Below, piece by piece: positions 35,668 through 46,231 of a stretch of 64,000 bases of DNA. The notes beneath the pieces are model-generated. The model worked only from the letters and a program-made list of their open reading frames with translations. It was not told the DNA's origin and did no database searches. Position 1 is the stretch's first letter; the number at the start of each line of letters is the position of its first letter. The DNA comes from Janthinobacterium sp. UMAB-56 (lineage in GTDB: Bacteria > Pseudomonadota > Gammaproteobacteria > Burkholderiales > Burkholderiaceae_D), in assembly GCF_900095265.1 (NCBI RefSeq), contig NZ_LT607661.1, forward strand, positions 23,682-87,681, written 5' to 3'. The position numbers were made by a program, and so were the translations under genes.

Positions 35668-36720
35668 ATGGCCGCCATCTCCTTGCGCGGCATCCGCAAG
35701 ACCTACGGCGACGGACCGGAAATCGTCAAGGGCCTGGACCTCGATATCCACGACGGCGAATTCATGGTCTTCGTCGGACCGTCCGGCTGCGGCAAGTCGA
35801 CCCTGCTGCGCATGATCGCGGGCCTGGAAGACATCAGCGCGGGCCAGCTGCGCATCGGCGACTTGCTGGCCAACGACGTGGCGCCGGCCGAGCGGGGCAT
35901 CGCCATGGTCTTCCAGAGCTACGCCCTGTATCCGCACATGACGGCGCGCGACAACATGGGCTTTGCCCTCAAGTTGGCGGGCAAACCGGAGGCCGAGGTG
36001 CGCGCGGCCGTGGGCAAGGTGGCCGAGATTTTGCAGATCACGCACCTGCTGGAGCGCAAGCCCAAGGCCCTGTCCGGCGGCGAACGCCAGCGCGTTGCCA
36101 TCGGCCGCTCCATCGTGCGCCAGCCCAAGGTGTTTTTGTTTGACGAGCCGCTGTCCAACCTCGACGCGTCGCTGCGCGTGCAGACGCGCATCGAGCTGGC
36201 CAAGCTGCACCAGGAACTGGGCACCACCATGATTTACGTCACCCACGACCAGGTCGAAGCCATGACCCTGGGTGACCGCGTCGCCGTCTTCCATGGCGGC
36301 CACCTGGAGCAAGTAGGCGCGCCCCTGGACCTGTATCGCCACCCGGCCAGCCAGTTCGTGGCCGGCTTCATCGGCGCGCTGCGCATGAACTTTTTGCCGT
36401 GCGCCGCCGTGCCGGCCCTGGCCGATGCCCTGGGTGGCGAGGCGGGCATGCTGGTCGGCATACGTCCCGAACACCTGCGCCTGGTGCCGCGCGGGGAAGG
36501 CTATGGCGCCAGCGTGACCCTGATCGAGCAACTGGGCGACGCACAGATCATCCACGCGACGCTCGATGGCAGCGTCGATGGAGGACAGCATGCGGTGGCC
36601 ATCAAGCTGCACGGCGAGGCGCGCCACACCCTGGCGCAGGGCAGCGCCATCGGCTTCGCGCCAGAAGAAGGCCATGCCTTTCTATTCGACACGGCAGGGC
36701 GCGCCGTGGCCACCCATTGA
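35668..36720 (+). CDS. ABC transporter ATPase, MalK/UgpC type
   Basis: 350 residues. Walker [11 protein letters not shown]-loop [11 protein letters not shown], signature [14 protein letters not shown], Walker [18 protein letters not shown]-loop YVTHDQVEA, then a C-terminal TOBE-type regulatory domain ([13 protein letters not shown]). Energises the two permeases. ATG 35668 overlaps the GH1 stop region (TGACATG), leaving 1 bp. Confidence 0.95.
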   Translation: MAAISLRGIRKTYGDGPEIVKGLDLDIHDGEFMVFVGPSGCGKSTLLRMIAGLEDISAGQLRIGDLLANDVAPAERGIAMVFQSYALYPHMTARDNMGFALKLAGKPEAEVRAAVGKVAEILQITHLLERKPKALSGGERQRVAIGRSIVRQPKVFLFDEPLSNLDASLRVQTRIELAKLHQELGTTMIYVTHDQVEAMTLGDRVAVFHGGHLEQVGAPLDLYRHPASQFVAGFIGALRMNFLPCAAVPALADALGGEAGMLVGIRPEHLRLVPRGEGYGASVTLIEQLGDAQIIHATLDGSVDGGQHAVAIKLHGEARHTLAQGSAIGFAPEEGHAFLFDTAGRAVATH

Positions 36721-36737
36721 CCCCGCACGGAGGCGAC

Positions 36738-36752
36738 ATGACTTCAGATTGA
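36738..36752 (+). other. orphan start: Shine-Dalgarno, ATG and four codons then stop
   Basis: GGAGG at 36729-36733, five bases, then ATG ACT TCA GAT TGA. A strong initiation site 17 bp after the ATPase gene opens a frame of only four residues (MTSD). It may be the stump of a deleted gene, or chance. No leader-peptide features (codon runs, attenuator) are seen. Confidence 0.4.
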
Positions 36753-36827
36753 CACCCAAAAAATGTGCAGCAGTAGCCAAAGAGCTATGTGATCATCATT
36801 CAACCAGCGGTACAGGAGACAACAACA

Positions 36828-39284
36828 ATGCAACAGCTCAAACGCAATACCATCGCCCTCAGCCTGGCGCATGCGACCTTCGCCCAGTGCATTTTGCTGG
36901 GCAGCGGCGCCGCCATGGCGCAGGACGCCGCAACCGCCACGCCCAGCGCAGCGCCGCAAGGAAGCGAGCAGATGGACCGCATCGTCGTCACGGCGACGCG
37001 CCGCAACACCTTCGTGCAGGAGACGCCATTGGCCGTCACCGCCTTCAACCAGGACACCCTGCAAAACAATCAAGTGAAAGATCTGGCCTCGCTGGCCACC
37101 ATGGTGCCCAGCCTCGTCGTCGAGCAGCATGGCGACTCGGGCGGCGTGCACGTCTACATGCGCGGCGTTGGTTCGGCCAACCACACGGAGCTGGGCGACC
37201 CGGCCGTCGCTTTCTATGTCGATGGCGTGTATTCGCCGCGTCCCCAGGGCGCCACGGCATTGATGTATGACCTGTCCCACGTCGAGGTGGCGCGCGGACC
37301 GCAGGGCACCCTGAACGGCCGCAATTCCACGGCCGGCGCCGTCAACCTGGTGTCGGCCGCGCCGAGCACCGCCAAGTTCATGGGCTCGGCCGGCATCACG
37401 GTGGGCGACTACCGCCATTTGCAGACGCAAGGCATGCTCAATATCCCGTTTTCCGACGACGTGGCGCTGCGCATCGCCGCCATCAAGGATAGCCACGACG
37501 GCACGGTGGACTTCCGCCGCGGTTCGAACGTCATGCCGGGCACGGCCAAGTATGGCGCCGGCGACCAGATGGGCGTGCGCGCCTCCTTGCTGTGGAAATT
37601 TACGCCGCAGCTGCGCGGCACTTTCATCGCCGACTACTTCCTCGACCAGGGCGCCGGCAATGTCTACCTGGCGGCCGAACCGAAAGCGGGCGAGAAGTTG
37701 CGTTCGGCCCTGATCGACACGCCGGGCACGCTGGACCAGTCGATTTTGACTTACAAGGGCAAGCTCAATTACAAGCCTACCGATGCGCTCGACTTTACTT
37801 ACCTGGGCAGCTGGAGCCGTTACAAGCGCCAGAACAGCAACGACTCGGATGCGGGCCTGTTCCCCGGCTTCAAGTCGGAAAACCGCACCGACTGGGCGCA
37901 GTTCGACAGCTATTCGCACGAGTTGCAGGCCCGTTCGGACGACGATGCGCCATTCCAGTGGGTGGCCGGCCTGTTCCTCTTCAATGAAAAGAACAAGGTG
38001 CGCTTCGATATCGACCGCAGCCAGATTTCGCAGGCGGCCGTGCAGCAGGATATCGCCAACGGCGCCGTGATCTTCGTGCGGCCCACCGTGGGCCAGTATG
38101 CCTCGGCCATGTCCTTCATCCAGGGCGACCGCCAGCTGAAATCGAAAGCCGTGTTCGGCCAGGTCAGCCAGCAAGTGACGGACCAGATCAAGCTGACGGC
38201 CGGCGCGCGCTACACGAAAGACCATAAGTTCGATATCGGCGGCCAGAACTGGGCTTGCCCGAACTGGCCAGCGAACACACCGCTGGGCACCACGGTCCTC
38301 AATGCCGACCAGTTGCGCCAGCTGGTTACGCCGGGCACCGGCCTGGCCAATACGCACAACATCGGGCCCGGTGGCGCCATCACCGCCGCCAGCTGCGGCA
38401 GTACGCCGGGCGACAATACGGCCGACCTGAAATACGGCCAGGCCACCTGGCTGGGTCGCATCGAATACAAGCTGCGCCCCGATATTTTGCTGTTCGGTTC
38501 CGTGACGACGGGCTTCCATTCGCCGGCCATCGGCGACGGCGGCGCCACCACCAAGCCGGAAAAGCTGACCAGCTATGAAATCGGCTTCAAGTCGGACTTG
38601 CTGAACCGCGAACTGACCCTGAACCTCGATGCCTTCCTGATGAAGTACAAGGACAAGCTCGAATCGCAGGTGGTCAACAGCGTGCTGGCCAACTTCAACG
38701 CGGCCGGCGCCACCGTCAAGGGTCTGGAAGCGGAATGGGTGTGGCGGCCAACGAAGGTCGACCGCCTGACGGGCAACGCCACCTGGTTGAAGGCGGTGTA
38801 CGATGATTTTATGTCGTGCGACGTCGATGCGGCGCGCGCGAATGGCCAGTCCTGCGGTTCGACGGCGCCACTGGTGAACGTGGGCGGCAGCACCATGAAG
38901 CATGCGCCGAAGTTTGCCACGACGGTGCAGTACGAGCATGATTTCACTGTCGCCGGCGGCCAGCTCACGCCGCGCGCCTCGGTGCACTATGAAACCATGA
39001 CGTACGTGGGAGCGGGGGCGTTCAACGGCGACGTGCCGGGCCACGCCGGCGTCAAGCGCCAGGAAGCCTACACCACGCTGGACCTGAGCCTGCGCTTCCA
39101 GCCGGCGAACAAGGCTTATACGGTGGAAGCGTTCGTGCAGAACGCCACGGACAAGGCGGTCAAGCTGGACGTCAATGAAATCTGCACGGACGTGGGCATG
39201 CCATGCCAGCCCACGCAGCAGATCTACGGCGCCTTCTACAACGCGCCCCGCACGGTAGGCGCGCGCGTGTCGATGAAGTTCTGA
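36828..39284 (+). CDS. TonB-dependent outer-membrane receptor for the beta-glucoside locus
   Basis: 818 residues with a signal peptide (ending AAMAQ), TonB-box-like MDRIVVTATRR, a complete plug (TPLAVTAFNQDTLQNNQVKD, VYMRGVGSANHTELGDPAVA, LSHVEVARGPQGTLNGRNST, GAVNLVSAAPS) and a 22-strand barrel ending in GARVSMKF. Style matches receptors of the iron-complex/sucrose-type CUT loci. It has its own AGGAG before ATG 36828 and follows the ABC ATPase by 107 bp, so is probably in the same operon. It would take oligosaccharides across the outer membrane. Confidence 0.92.
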   Translation: MQQLKRNTIALSLAHATFAQCILLGSGAAMAQDAATATPSAAPQGSEQMDRIVVTATRRNTFVQETPLAVTAFNQDTLQNNQVKDLASLATMVPSLVVEQHGDSGGVHVYMRGVGSANHTELGDPAVAFYVDGVYSPRPQGATALMYDLSHVEVARGPQGTLNGRNSTAGAVNLVSAAPSTAKFMGSAGITVGDYRHLQTQGMLNIPFSDDVALRIAAIKDSHDGTVDFRRGSNVMPGTAKYGAGDQMGVRASLLWKFTPQLRGTFIADYFLDQGAGNVYLAAEPKAGEKLRSALIDTPGTLDQSILTYKGKLNYKPTDALDFTYLGSWSRYKRQNSNDSDAGLFPGFKSENRTDWAQFDSYSHELQARSDDDAPFQWVAGLFLFNEKNKVRFDIDRSQISQAAVQQDIANGAVIFVRPTVGQYASAMSFIQGDRQLKSKAVFGQVSQQVTDQIKLTAGARYTKDHKFDIGGQNWACPNWPANTPLGTTVLNADQLRQLVTPGTGLANTHNIGPGGAITAASCGSTPGDNTADLKYGQATWLGRIEYKLRPDILLFGSVTTGFHSPAIGDGGATTKPEKLTSYEIGFKSDLLNRELTLNLDAFLMKYKDKLESQVVNSVLANFNAAGATVKGLEAEWVWRPTKVDRLTGNATWLKAVYDDFMSCDVDAARANGQSCGSTAPLVNVGGSTMKHAPKFATTVQYEHDFTVAGGQLTPRASVHYETMTYVGAGAFNGDVPGHAGVKRQEAYTTLDLSLRFQPANKAYTVEAFVQNATDKAVKLDVNEICTDVGMPCQPTQQIYGAFYNAPRTVGARVSMKF

Positions 39285-39334
39285 CAGGGTAGTGCGGCAA
39301 GGAAGTTGAAGTTCACTCAGTAGGGCAGGTGTTG

Positions 39335-39362
39335 GGCCGGGGAGTTTCCCCGGCCTTTTTTA
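39335..39362. terminator. rho-independent terminator of the sugar operon
   Basis: Stem GGCCGGGGA (39335-39343) / TCCCCGGCC (39347-39355), three-base loop, then seven T. It separates the receptor gene from the convergent xseA. Confidence 0.92.
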
Positions 39363-39371
39363 CTCTAACGC

Positions 39372-40733
39372 TTATTCCAAGGTGGCCTGCACGCTGGCGA
39401 TGCCGATCTGCGCGCTGCCTTCGGCCAGACGCACATTGACGTTCTGGCGTGCCTGCAGCTGCGCCGGGGAGCGTACGATGGCGCCTTTTTCGTCGCGCAG
39501 GATGGCGTAGCCGCGTTCCAAAGTGCGCTGCGGATTCAATAGTTCCAGCTGCGCCGCCAGGCCGTCGAGGCGGTGGCGCCGCTGCGTGACCAGTTGCGCC
39601 ATGGCCGCGCCGCCGCGGCGCTGCGCTTCGAGCAGGCGCGCGCGCGGCGCCGTGACGTCGGGCCGCAAGGCTGTCCAGCGCGAACGCAGGCGCTCCAGCG
39701 CGTACTGCGACTGGTTGAGGGGCGCGCGCGCCGCATGCGTCATGGCCGTCGACAGGGCCAGCAGCTGCAGGCGCTGCTGCCGCAGTTGCGCCTTCGGGTT
39801 GAGCAGGCGGCGGCTGTGGCGGTCCAGGGTCTGCGATGCATCATCGAGGCTGCGGCGCATGGCGCGGCGCAGGTCGGTCGCGTCGGCGCGCAGGGACGCC
39901 ATCCAGTCGGCGCGCGGCGTGGCGGCCAGTTCGGCCGCCGCCGTCGGCGTCGCTGCGCGCAGGTCGGCCGCGAAATCGGCGATGGTGAAATCCGTCTCGT
40001 GGCCCACGCCGCTGATCACGGGCATGGAACAGTCGGCGATCGCGTGGGCGACGGCTTCATCGTTGAACGACCATAGATCCTCGATGCTGCCGCCGCCACG
40101 GCACACCAGCAGCACGTCGCACTCGGCCCTTGTTGATGCCGTGCGGATGGCTTGCGCGATCTTTTCCGGCGCCTGCTGTCCCTGCACGGGTGTCGGATAC
40201 AAAATGATGGACACGTGCGGCGCGCGGCGCTTGAGCGCGATCAGCACGTCGCGCAGGGCGGCAGCCTGCGGGCTGGTGACGATGCCGATGCTGCGCGCGA
40301 ACATGGGAATGGGGCGCTTGCGTTCCGGGTCGAACAGGCCCTGTGCTGCCAGTTTTTCCTTCAGGCGCTGGAACGCTTCGTACAGGGCGCCCACGCCGGC
40401 GCGGCGGATGGCTTCCACGTTGATCTGATAATCGCCGCGTGCGCCGAACAGGGTGACGAGGGCGCGCACTTCCACCTTGTCGCCTTCGCGCGGCGTGAAG
40501 CCCGCGTACTGGGCACGGCCGCGGAACATCACGGCGCGTACCTGGGCGCCATCGTCCTTCAAGGTGAAATACCAGTGGCCGGAAGCGGCGCGCGTGAAGT
40601 TGGAAATCTCGCCGGCGATCCAGGTCAGTGGAAACGAGCGCTCGAGCAGGCGCGCGACGGCCTGGTTCAGGGCGCTGACGGTCAGCACGGGCGGGGCGGC
40701 AAAGCCGCTGTCATTCTGGTTTTCGGTCATCAT
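39372..40733 (-). CDS. xseA: exodeoxyribonuclease VII large subunit
   Basis: 453 residues from ATG 40733; 40730 and 40763 are alternatives. Degrades single-stranded DNA together with XseB. N-terminal OB-fold ([42 protein letters not shown]), catalytic core ([65 protein letters not shown]), and a long coiled-coil C-terminus. The conserved GVGHETD loop is intact. Upstream lies the repeat array rather than a normal promoter region. Confidence 0.95.
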   Translation of the reverse strand: MMTENQNDSGFAAPPVLTVSALNQAVARLLERSFPLTWIAGEISNFTRAASGHWYFTLKDDGAQVRAVMFRGRAQYAGFTPREGDKVEVRALVTLFGARGDYQINVEAIRRAGVGALYEAFQRLKEKLAAQGLFDPERKRPIPMFARSIGIVTSPQAAALRDVLIALKRRAPHVSIILYPTPVQGQQAPEKIAQAIRTASTRAECDVLLVCRGGGSIEDLWSFNDEAVAHAIADCSMPVISGVGHETDFTIADFAADLRAATPTAAAELAATPRADWMASLRADATDLRRAMRRSLDDASQTLDRHSRRLLNPKAQLRQQRLQLLALSTAMTHAARAPLNQSQYALERLRSRWTALRPDVTAPRARLLEAQRRGGAAMAQLVTQRRHRLDGLAAQLELLNPQRTLERGYAILRDEKGAIVRSPAQLQARQNVNVRLAEGSAQIGIASVQATLE

Positions 40734-40861
40734 GATGCTGGAGGCGGGGAAGGAACTGTCCACAAATTATCGGCGAGGTCATGCTTATGTCATATATCGC
40801 GCAAAACAACAAGTTCTATTTCTAAGTATTTGATTTCATGCAGAATTCCTGTATGCCTGAT

Positions 40862-41890
40862 TTGCGTGCACAGGAAAAAATACCTTTAATATCAAGTACA
40901 TCAGTGCAGCCCCTGCCACTTACGCACAAAGTTATCCACAGAAAGTGTGCGGAACTTTTTGCCTTGGATAAACATTGCCGGACAGGCTAGTATTTTGTCG
41001 ATGAGATGCCTTGCTACATTTTTGCGCACGGAAATAAAGTACATAGGAATCAAGCGCTTAGTATGCCATGCATGGCCTTGCGCACAATCTTATCCACAAA
41101 AAATGTGCAGAACTCTGCCTCAGCCCCGGATTTATCCACCGGAAGCTCCATGGCGTGGCTTGCCTGAATTTTGCGCAGAATGAAAATAGTCATATAAATC
41201 AAGGCACTAGCATCATGTCGTAGGCCTTGCTCACAATCTTATCCACAGTATGTGTGTAAAACTGCCTGAATCGTTACGTGGCGTGTCCCGGTTTTCCACT
41301 GCGTGGACCTGGTGTATTGCTGCCTTATTTTTCAGCAGAAAGAAAAATCCCTTTAAAATCAATGCACTTGCATGGAGTCAATCAGCTTGCTCACAATCTT
41401 ATCCACACTTTATGTGTGGAACTGCGCTGGCGGTGGAAAAGTGCCGTCTTGCAGCGAAATCGGGCCATCAAAAACCCGTTTTTTGGTCCTTGCGACATTT
41501 TTATGCATGGCAATAAAAACGATATAAATCAATGTACTTGACGCCTATTCGTGCGCTTGCACACAATCTTGTCCACAGATTGTGTGCAGAACTTTCATGG
41601 CCTATCCAGGGCCGATGTCGCGCTGGCTGCCACTTTTTTGCTCATTGATTTAATTTTCTTTTAAATCAATGACTTAATAGAATTTTTTGGCTTTGCACAC
41701 AATCTTGTCCACAGTAAATGTGCAGAACTCTTCAAGTATTAATTTATTGACATTGACTGCTGTCAATAAACTGCTATGCCTGTATTTTGCGCAGCATGAT
41801 AATTTCCATGCAAATCAATGACTTGCATGCTGGACTTCAGGCTTGCTCACAATCTTATCCACACAAAGTGTGCAAAACTGTGCGTCGCAA
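40862..41890 (+). repeat. array of seven ~150-bp head-to-tail units, each with promoter-like element and DnaA-box hairpin
   Basis: Each degenerate unit holds, in order: a -35-like TTGCGC with 16-18 bp to a -10-like TATAAA/TAAAAT (hexamers begin at 40862, 41022, 41171, 41331, 41501, 41638, 41787); TCAATGCACTTG-like bases; and about 25 bp further on CTCACAATCTTATCCACA, then TGTG and AGAACT. The nonamer TTATCCACA is exact at 40932, 41090, 41239, 41399 and 41855, and TTGTCCACA at 41569 and 41705, always on the plus strand, 136-170 bp apart. It sits in the loop of an inverted repeat whose arms vary. No ORF is credible. Either a DnaA-binding locus or tandem small-RNA genes. Confidence 0.85.
41559..41587 (+). 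promoter_or_regulatory. best-preserved hairpin of the array (unit 5)
   Basis: Perfect 10-bp stem GCACACAATC / GATTGTGTGC with the nine-base loop TTGTCCACA. Other units pair less perfectly: CGCACA/TGTGCG in unit 1, TTGCTCAC/GTGTGCAA in unit 7 (one mismatch), TTGCTCAC/GTGTGTAA in unit 3 (same mismatch plus G-T). Confidence 0.75.
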
Positions 41891-42062
41891 TGCGGCGCCG
41901 CCGCGCCGTGTGGACAAGTGCGCATGCAGGCGCCACTTGCCGCCGGCGCGGCAACGCGCTACATTGCGCCATTCCTGCGCGCACTTACCATCGTTCTTTG
42001 GCGCTCGGTACAATACAGGCCGTCCGTGCGCTCCATCGCCTTCCCTTTACCAGGAGTTTCTT

Positions 42063-42668
42063 TTGCTCGCTATATTTCAAGCCGCTGGCTGGCCCATCTG
42101 GCTGTTGTTGATCGCTTCCATCGTCGCCCTGGCCCTGATCATTGAGCGCGTGTTGTACCTGCGCCGTAGCAAGATACTGCCCCGCAAGCTGTTCGATGAA
42201 GTGGTGCAGGTATATCGCAGCGGCAAGATCACGCCGGACACGGTGGCCAAGCTGGAAAATAATTCGCCGCTGGGCGTGGTGCTGGCCGCCGCCCTGCGCA
42301 ATGTCGACGCGCCGCGCGAGGTGATGAAGGAATCGATCGAAGAGGCAGGCAGCGGCGTGGCCCACACGCTGGAGCGTTTCCTGACGACCCTGGGCACTAT
42401 CGCCACCCTGGCGCCGCTGATGGGGCTGTTTGGCACGGTGGTGGGCATGATCGAGATCTTCGGTTCGCAAAATGCCAGCGGCTCGAATCCCGCGCAACTG
42501 GCCCACGGTATTTCGGTGGCCTTGTATAACACGGGCTTTGGCCTGGCCATCGCCATGCCGGCCCTGGTCTTCTACCGTCATTTCCGCGCTCTGGTCGACA
42601 GTTTCGTCATTGACATGGAGCAGCAAGCCGTCAAGTTCGTCGACATCGTCCACAGTGGCCGCCAATGA
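42063..42668 (+). CDS. exbB: ExbB/TolQ-type proton channel subunit
   Basis: 201 residues starting at TTG 42063 (LLAIFQAAGWPIW), with AGGAG six to seven bases upstream; no ATG lies near the homology start. Three transmembrane helices (PIWLLLIASIVALALIIERV; TTLGTIATLAPLMGLFGTVV; AHGISVALYNTGFGLAIAMPAL) of the MotA/TolQ/ExbB family. With ExbD it uses the proton gradient to energise TonB and hence receptors such as those in this window. The next gene overlaps by 4 bp. Confidence 0.92.
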   Translation: MLAIFQAAGWPIWLLLIASIVALALIIERVLYLRRSKILPRKLFDEVVQVYRSGKITPDTVAKLENNSPLGVVLAAALRNVDAPREVMKESIEEAGSGVAHTLERFLTTLGTIATLAPLMGLFGTVVGMIEIFGSQNASGSNPAQLAHGISVALYNTGFGLAIAMPALVFYRHFRALVDSFVIDMEQQAVKFVDIVHSGRQ

Positions 42669-43105
42669 ACTTTCGCAAAGGCAAGGGGCGTGAAGACCCC
42701 GAAATCAACCTGATCCCCTTCATCGACGTGTTGCTGGTGATCCTGATCTTCCTGATGGTCAGCACCACTTACAGCAAGTTTACGGAGCTGCAGATTACCT
42801 TGCCGACGGCCGATGCCGAGCAGGCCAAGGACAAGCCGCAGCAGATCGACGTCACCATCGATGCCAAGGGCAACTACACGGTCAACCGGGAAGCCGTCTC
42901 GTTCCGCGACGTGGCCGGCCTGGCCGATGCCTTGCAAAACGCGGCCAAGGCAGCCAATGGCGGCAAGGCGCCCGCGCAGACGCCCGTGGTGGTGGTCAAT
43001 GCCGACCAGTTCGCCATGCACCAGATGGTCATCCACGTCATGGAAGCGGCCCGTCTGGCCGGCTATGAAAAGCTGACGTTTGCGGCGCAGGCGGGCGGCA
43101 AGTAA
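42665..43105 (+). CDS. exbD: ExbD/TolR-type biopolymer transport protein
   Basis: 146 residues. One N-terminal transmembrane helix preceded by INLIPFIDVLLVILIFLMV, with the conserved proton-carrying Asp in PFIDV, then a periplasmic domain. Partner of ExbB. ATG overlaps the exbB stop. Followed by a GGGGTCTG hairpin. Confidence 0.93.
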   Translation: MNFRKGKGREDPEINLIPFIDVLLVILIFLMVSTTYSKFTELQITLPTADAEQAKDKPQQIDVTIDAKGNYTVNREAVSFRDVAGLADALQNAAKAANGGKAPAQTPVVVVNADQFAMHQMVIHVMEAARLAGYEKLTFAAQAGGK

Positions 43106-43132
43106 ATTCCTATCGTTACCGGCAACAAAATT

Positions 43133-43159
43133 GGGGTCTGACCCGCCGGGGCAGACCCC
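43133..43159. repeat. GGGGTCTG...CAGACCCC inverted repeat
   Basis: 8-bp perfect arms (43133-43140, 43152-43159) around ACCCGCCGGGG, which can itself pair. Sits between exbD and lpxK without a T-run. A related GTCTGACCCC sequence occurs at 9212-9221. It looks like a dispersed intergenic repeat rather than a terminator. Confidence 0.6.
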
Positions 43160-43179
43160 AGCCCTTTACCCCTCACCCC

Positions 43180-44235
43180 ATGCCCACATCTTCCCCCGCC
43201 AAGCTTGAAACCAATCTCACCCGTGCCTGGCTGACGCGCGGGCCGCTGGCATGCGCGCTGTGGCCAGTCTCCCTGCTGTTTGGCGCCCTGAGCGCCGTGC
43301 GGCGCGGCCTGTACCGGGCAAACCTGCTGAAATCCGCGCGGCTGCCCGTACCCGTCGTCGTCGTCGGCAATATCTTTATTGGCGGCACCGGCAAGACGCC
43401 ATTGACGATCTGGCTGGTGCAGGCGCTGCGCGACGCGGGCATGCGCCCGGGCGTCATTTCGCGCGGCCATGGCAGCGCCGACCGTTCGCCGCGCGCCGTC
43501 AGCGCTGCGTCCACGGCGCAGCAGGTGGGCGACGAGCCGTTGCTGATCTTCCAGCGCGGCGGCTGCCCCGTGATGGTGGGGCGCGACCGCGCGCAAGCGG
43601 GCAGGGCGCTGCTGGCTGCGCACCCCGACGTCGACGTGCTGGTGACGGACGACGGCTTGCAGCATTACGCCTTGCAGCGCGACGTGGAGATCGTGCTGTT
43701 CGACGGCCGCGGCGCCGGCAATGGCTGGCTGCTGCCGGCGGGACCGCTGCGCGAGTCGCCGCGTCGCCGGCGCGATGTGACGGTGATCAATGCGCCCGAG
43801 CTGGCGCCGGATCTTGTTAGCCGTGTCGCGCCCGCAGGTTCGCTGGTCGTGCAGATGCTGCTCGATGGCAGCGTGGCCGAACGCCTGCTTGACCGCAGCG
43901 AGCACCGGCCGCTCGCCGCCCTGGCGGCCAGTGGCCAGCGCATCGTGGCGGCGGCCGGCATCGGCAACCCGCAGCGTTTCTTTGCCATGCTGCGCGGGGC
44001 CGGACTGGACTTCCTGGAACTGCCCTTGCCCGACCATCACGACTTCCTCGACCAGCCATTTGCTGCCCTCGACACGGATGTGATCTTGATCACCGAGAAG
44101 GATGCAGTAAAATGTGCGCAAATTGAACATCTCAAAGATGACCCGAGACTGTGGGTCGTCCCCGTCAGTGCGCGCATCGATAGCGCGCTGGCGCAACAAA
44201 TTGTGGAGAAATGTCGTGGACGCTCGACTGCTTGA
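43180..44235 (+). CDS. lpxK: tetraacyldisaccharide 4'-kinase
   Basis: 351 residues. Phosphorylates the 4' position of the lipid A precursor at the inner membrane. N-terminal hydrophobic segment ([19 protein letters not shown]), Walker A-like [11 protein letters not shown] at 63-73, [11 protein letters not shown] and HHDFLD motifs of the family. The stop overlaps the start of the Trm112-family gene by 20 bp. First gene of an envelope block continuing into kdsB. Confidence 0.95.
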   Translation: MPTSSPAKLETNLTRAWLTRGPLACALWPVSLLFGALSAVRRGLYRANLLKSARLPVPVVVVGNIFIGGTGKTPLTIWLVQALRDAGMRPGVISRGHGSADRSPRAVSAASTAQQVGDEPLLIFQRGGCPVMVGRDRAQAGRALLAAHPDVDVLVTDDGLQHYALQRDVEIVLFDGRGAGNGWLLPAGPLRESPRRRRDVTVINAPELAPDLVSRVAPAGSLVVQMLLDGSVAERLLDRSEHRPLAALAASGQRIVAAAGIGNPQRFFAMLRGAGLDFLELPLPDHHDFLDQPFAALDTDVILITEKDAVKCAQIEHLKDDPRLWVVPVSARIDSALAQQIVEKCRGRSTA

Positions 44236-44392
44236 TATCCTGGTCTGCCCTGTTTGCAAGGGTCCGCTTGAACACGATAAGAAGGCGCAGGAATTGATTT
44301 GCCGCGCCGACCGCCTGGCCTATCCTATCCGCGATGGCATCCCCATCATGTGGGCGGACGAAGCGCGCACCTTGCAAGACGCAGTGGAATAA
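44216..44392 (+). CDS. Trm112/YcaR family small protein
   Basis: 58 residues from GTG 44216 ([18 protein letters not shown]), with GGAGA six bases before. The C-terminal half reads [22 protein letters not shown]. Only the CPVC pair is present, without the second Cys pair of zinc-binding homologues. Almost always located between lpxK and kdsB in this group. Role unclear; the family resembles activators of methyltransferases. Confidence 0.88.
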   Translation: MDARLLDILVCPVCKGPLEHDKKAQELICRADRLAYPIRDGIPIMWADEARTLQDAVE

Positions 44393-44394
44393 CG

Positions 44395-45150
44395 ATGGCG
44401 TTCATCGTCATCATCCCGGCCCGCCTGGCGTCGACGCGCCTGCCGGGCAAGCCGCTGGCTGACCTGGGCGGCAAACCCATGGTGGTGCGCGTGGCCGAGC
44501 AGGCAGCCCTGTCTGGCGCCGCGCGCGTCATCGTCGCCACCGACCATGAGAGCATCCGCGCCGCCTGCGCCGCGCATGGCGTGGAAGTGTGCATGACGCT
44601 TGCCGACCATCCCTCGGGCACCGACCGCATCGCCGAAGTGGCGCGCACGCTCGACTTGCCGCCTGACGCCGTTGTCGTCAACCTGCAGGGCGACGAACCC
44701 CTGATCGATCCGTCCCTGCTGGCCGCCTGTGCGGCGCAGATCAGTGCCACCGTGCCCATGGCCACCTGCGCCCATCCGCTGCATGACATGGCCGATGCCT
44801 TCAACCCGAACGTGGTCAAGGTCGTGCTGGACAAGCATGGCCGTGCCCTGTATTTTTCGCGCGCCACCATTCCCTGGCACCGCGACGGCTTCGCGCAGTC
44901 GCGCGATAGTTTGCCGCAAGGCTATGTGCCGCTGCGCCATATCGGCCTGTATGCGTACAGCAATGCATTCCTGCAAACGTATCCTGGCCTTGCCGTGTCG
45001 CCGCTGGAAGCCATCGAGGCGCTGGAGCAGCTGCGCGTGCTGTGGCACGGCGTCGCCATCGCCGTGCATGTCACGGACTCGGCCCCTGCCGCCGGTGTTG
45101 ACACGCCGGAAGATCTTGCCAGGGTGCAAGCCCACTACGGCGCCCTGTAA
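44395..45150 (+). CDS. kdsB: 3-deoxy-manno-octulosonate cytidylyltransferase
   Basis: 251 residues. Activates Kdo to CMP-Kdo for lipopolysaccharide core synthesis. [21 protein letters not shown] is the nucleotide-binding start ([14 protein letters not shown]), followed by [13 protein letters not shown] and [12 protein letters not shown]. Two bases separate it from the Trm112 gene. ATG 44395 preferred; the frame extends to 44299. Confidence 0.95.
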   Translation: MAFIVIIPARLASTRLPGKPLADLGGKPMVVRVAEQAALSGAARVIVATDHESIRAACAAHGVEVCMTLADHPSGTDRIAEVARTLDLPPDAVVVNLQGDEPLIDPSLLAACAAQISATVPMATCAHPLHDMADAFNPNVVKVVLDKHGRALYFSRATIPWHRDGFAQSRDSLPQGYVPLRHIGLYAYSNAFLQTYPGLAVSPLEAIEALEQLRVLWHGVAIAVHVTDSAPAAGVDTPEDLARVQAHYGAL

Positions 45151-45331
45151 GCGCTACCCGCAAAACGGCAGGCATGCAAATATAATTTTGTGCGCCTGCA
45201 GTAAAAACCACATTTCGAAACGTGCGCCTCGCCAATTGCTGGCTTTGATCAATCAGGGCATAGCAATTCGATAGCAAACTGGCGCTCCGGGGATTTTTTG
45301 TGGTAAGTTTCGTAGGGAAAGATAGCCTTAG

Positions 45332-46051
<720 letters not shown>

Positions 46052-46062
46052 GCAGTTTTTGA

Positions 46063-46090
46063 AAAGCGGACCTGAGTGTCCGCTTTTTTT
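46063..46090 (+). terminator. rho-independent terminator of adk
   Basis: Stem AAAGCGGAC / GTCCGCTTT with a six-base loop, followed by further T residues. Confidence 0.92.
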
Positions 46091-46231
46091 TGTGCCCGCG
46101 CTTGAGCCGGGTACCGTATCGTTTTCGCGGTAGAAGTTTTTTGCAGGTCGTGTTTTCCTGGCTGCGCGTGCCTACCCGGTGCGGTCTGCAGCTGTTGGCA
46201 ATGACGTCGGATAAAAACAGAAGGGGACGAT

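Noticed and set aside
36744..39044. 766-codon minus-strand frame over the sugar-locus receptor
   Set aside because: Antisense shadow; the plus-strand protein has full TonB-receptor motifs.
40947..41541. Short ORFs within the repeat array
   Set aside because: They occur by reading through repeat units and have no ribosome sites or protein-like composition.
40862..41890. CRISPR array
   Set aside because: Units are ~150 bp and degenerate throughout, without short identical repeats and unique spacers, and no cas genes are present.
42063..42668. ExbB start at 41787
   Set aside because: The extra 92 codons run through the repeat array and are not protein-like; TTG 42063 has AGGAG upstream.
44216..44392. 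Longer Trm112-family start at 44114
   Set aside because: That extension lies within lpxK; the GTG at 44216 has a good ribosome site and fits homology.
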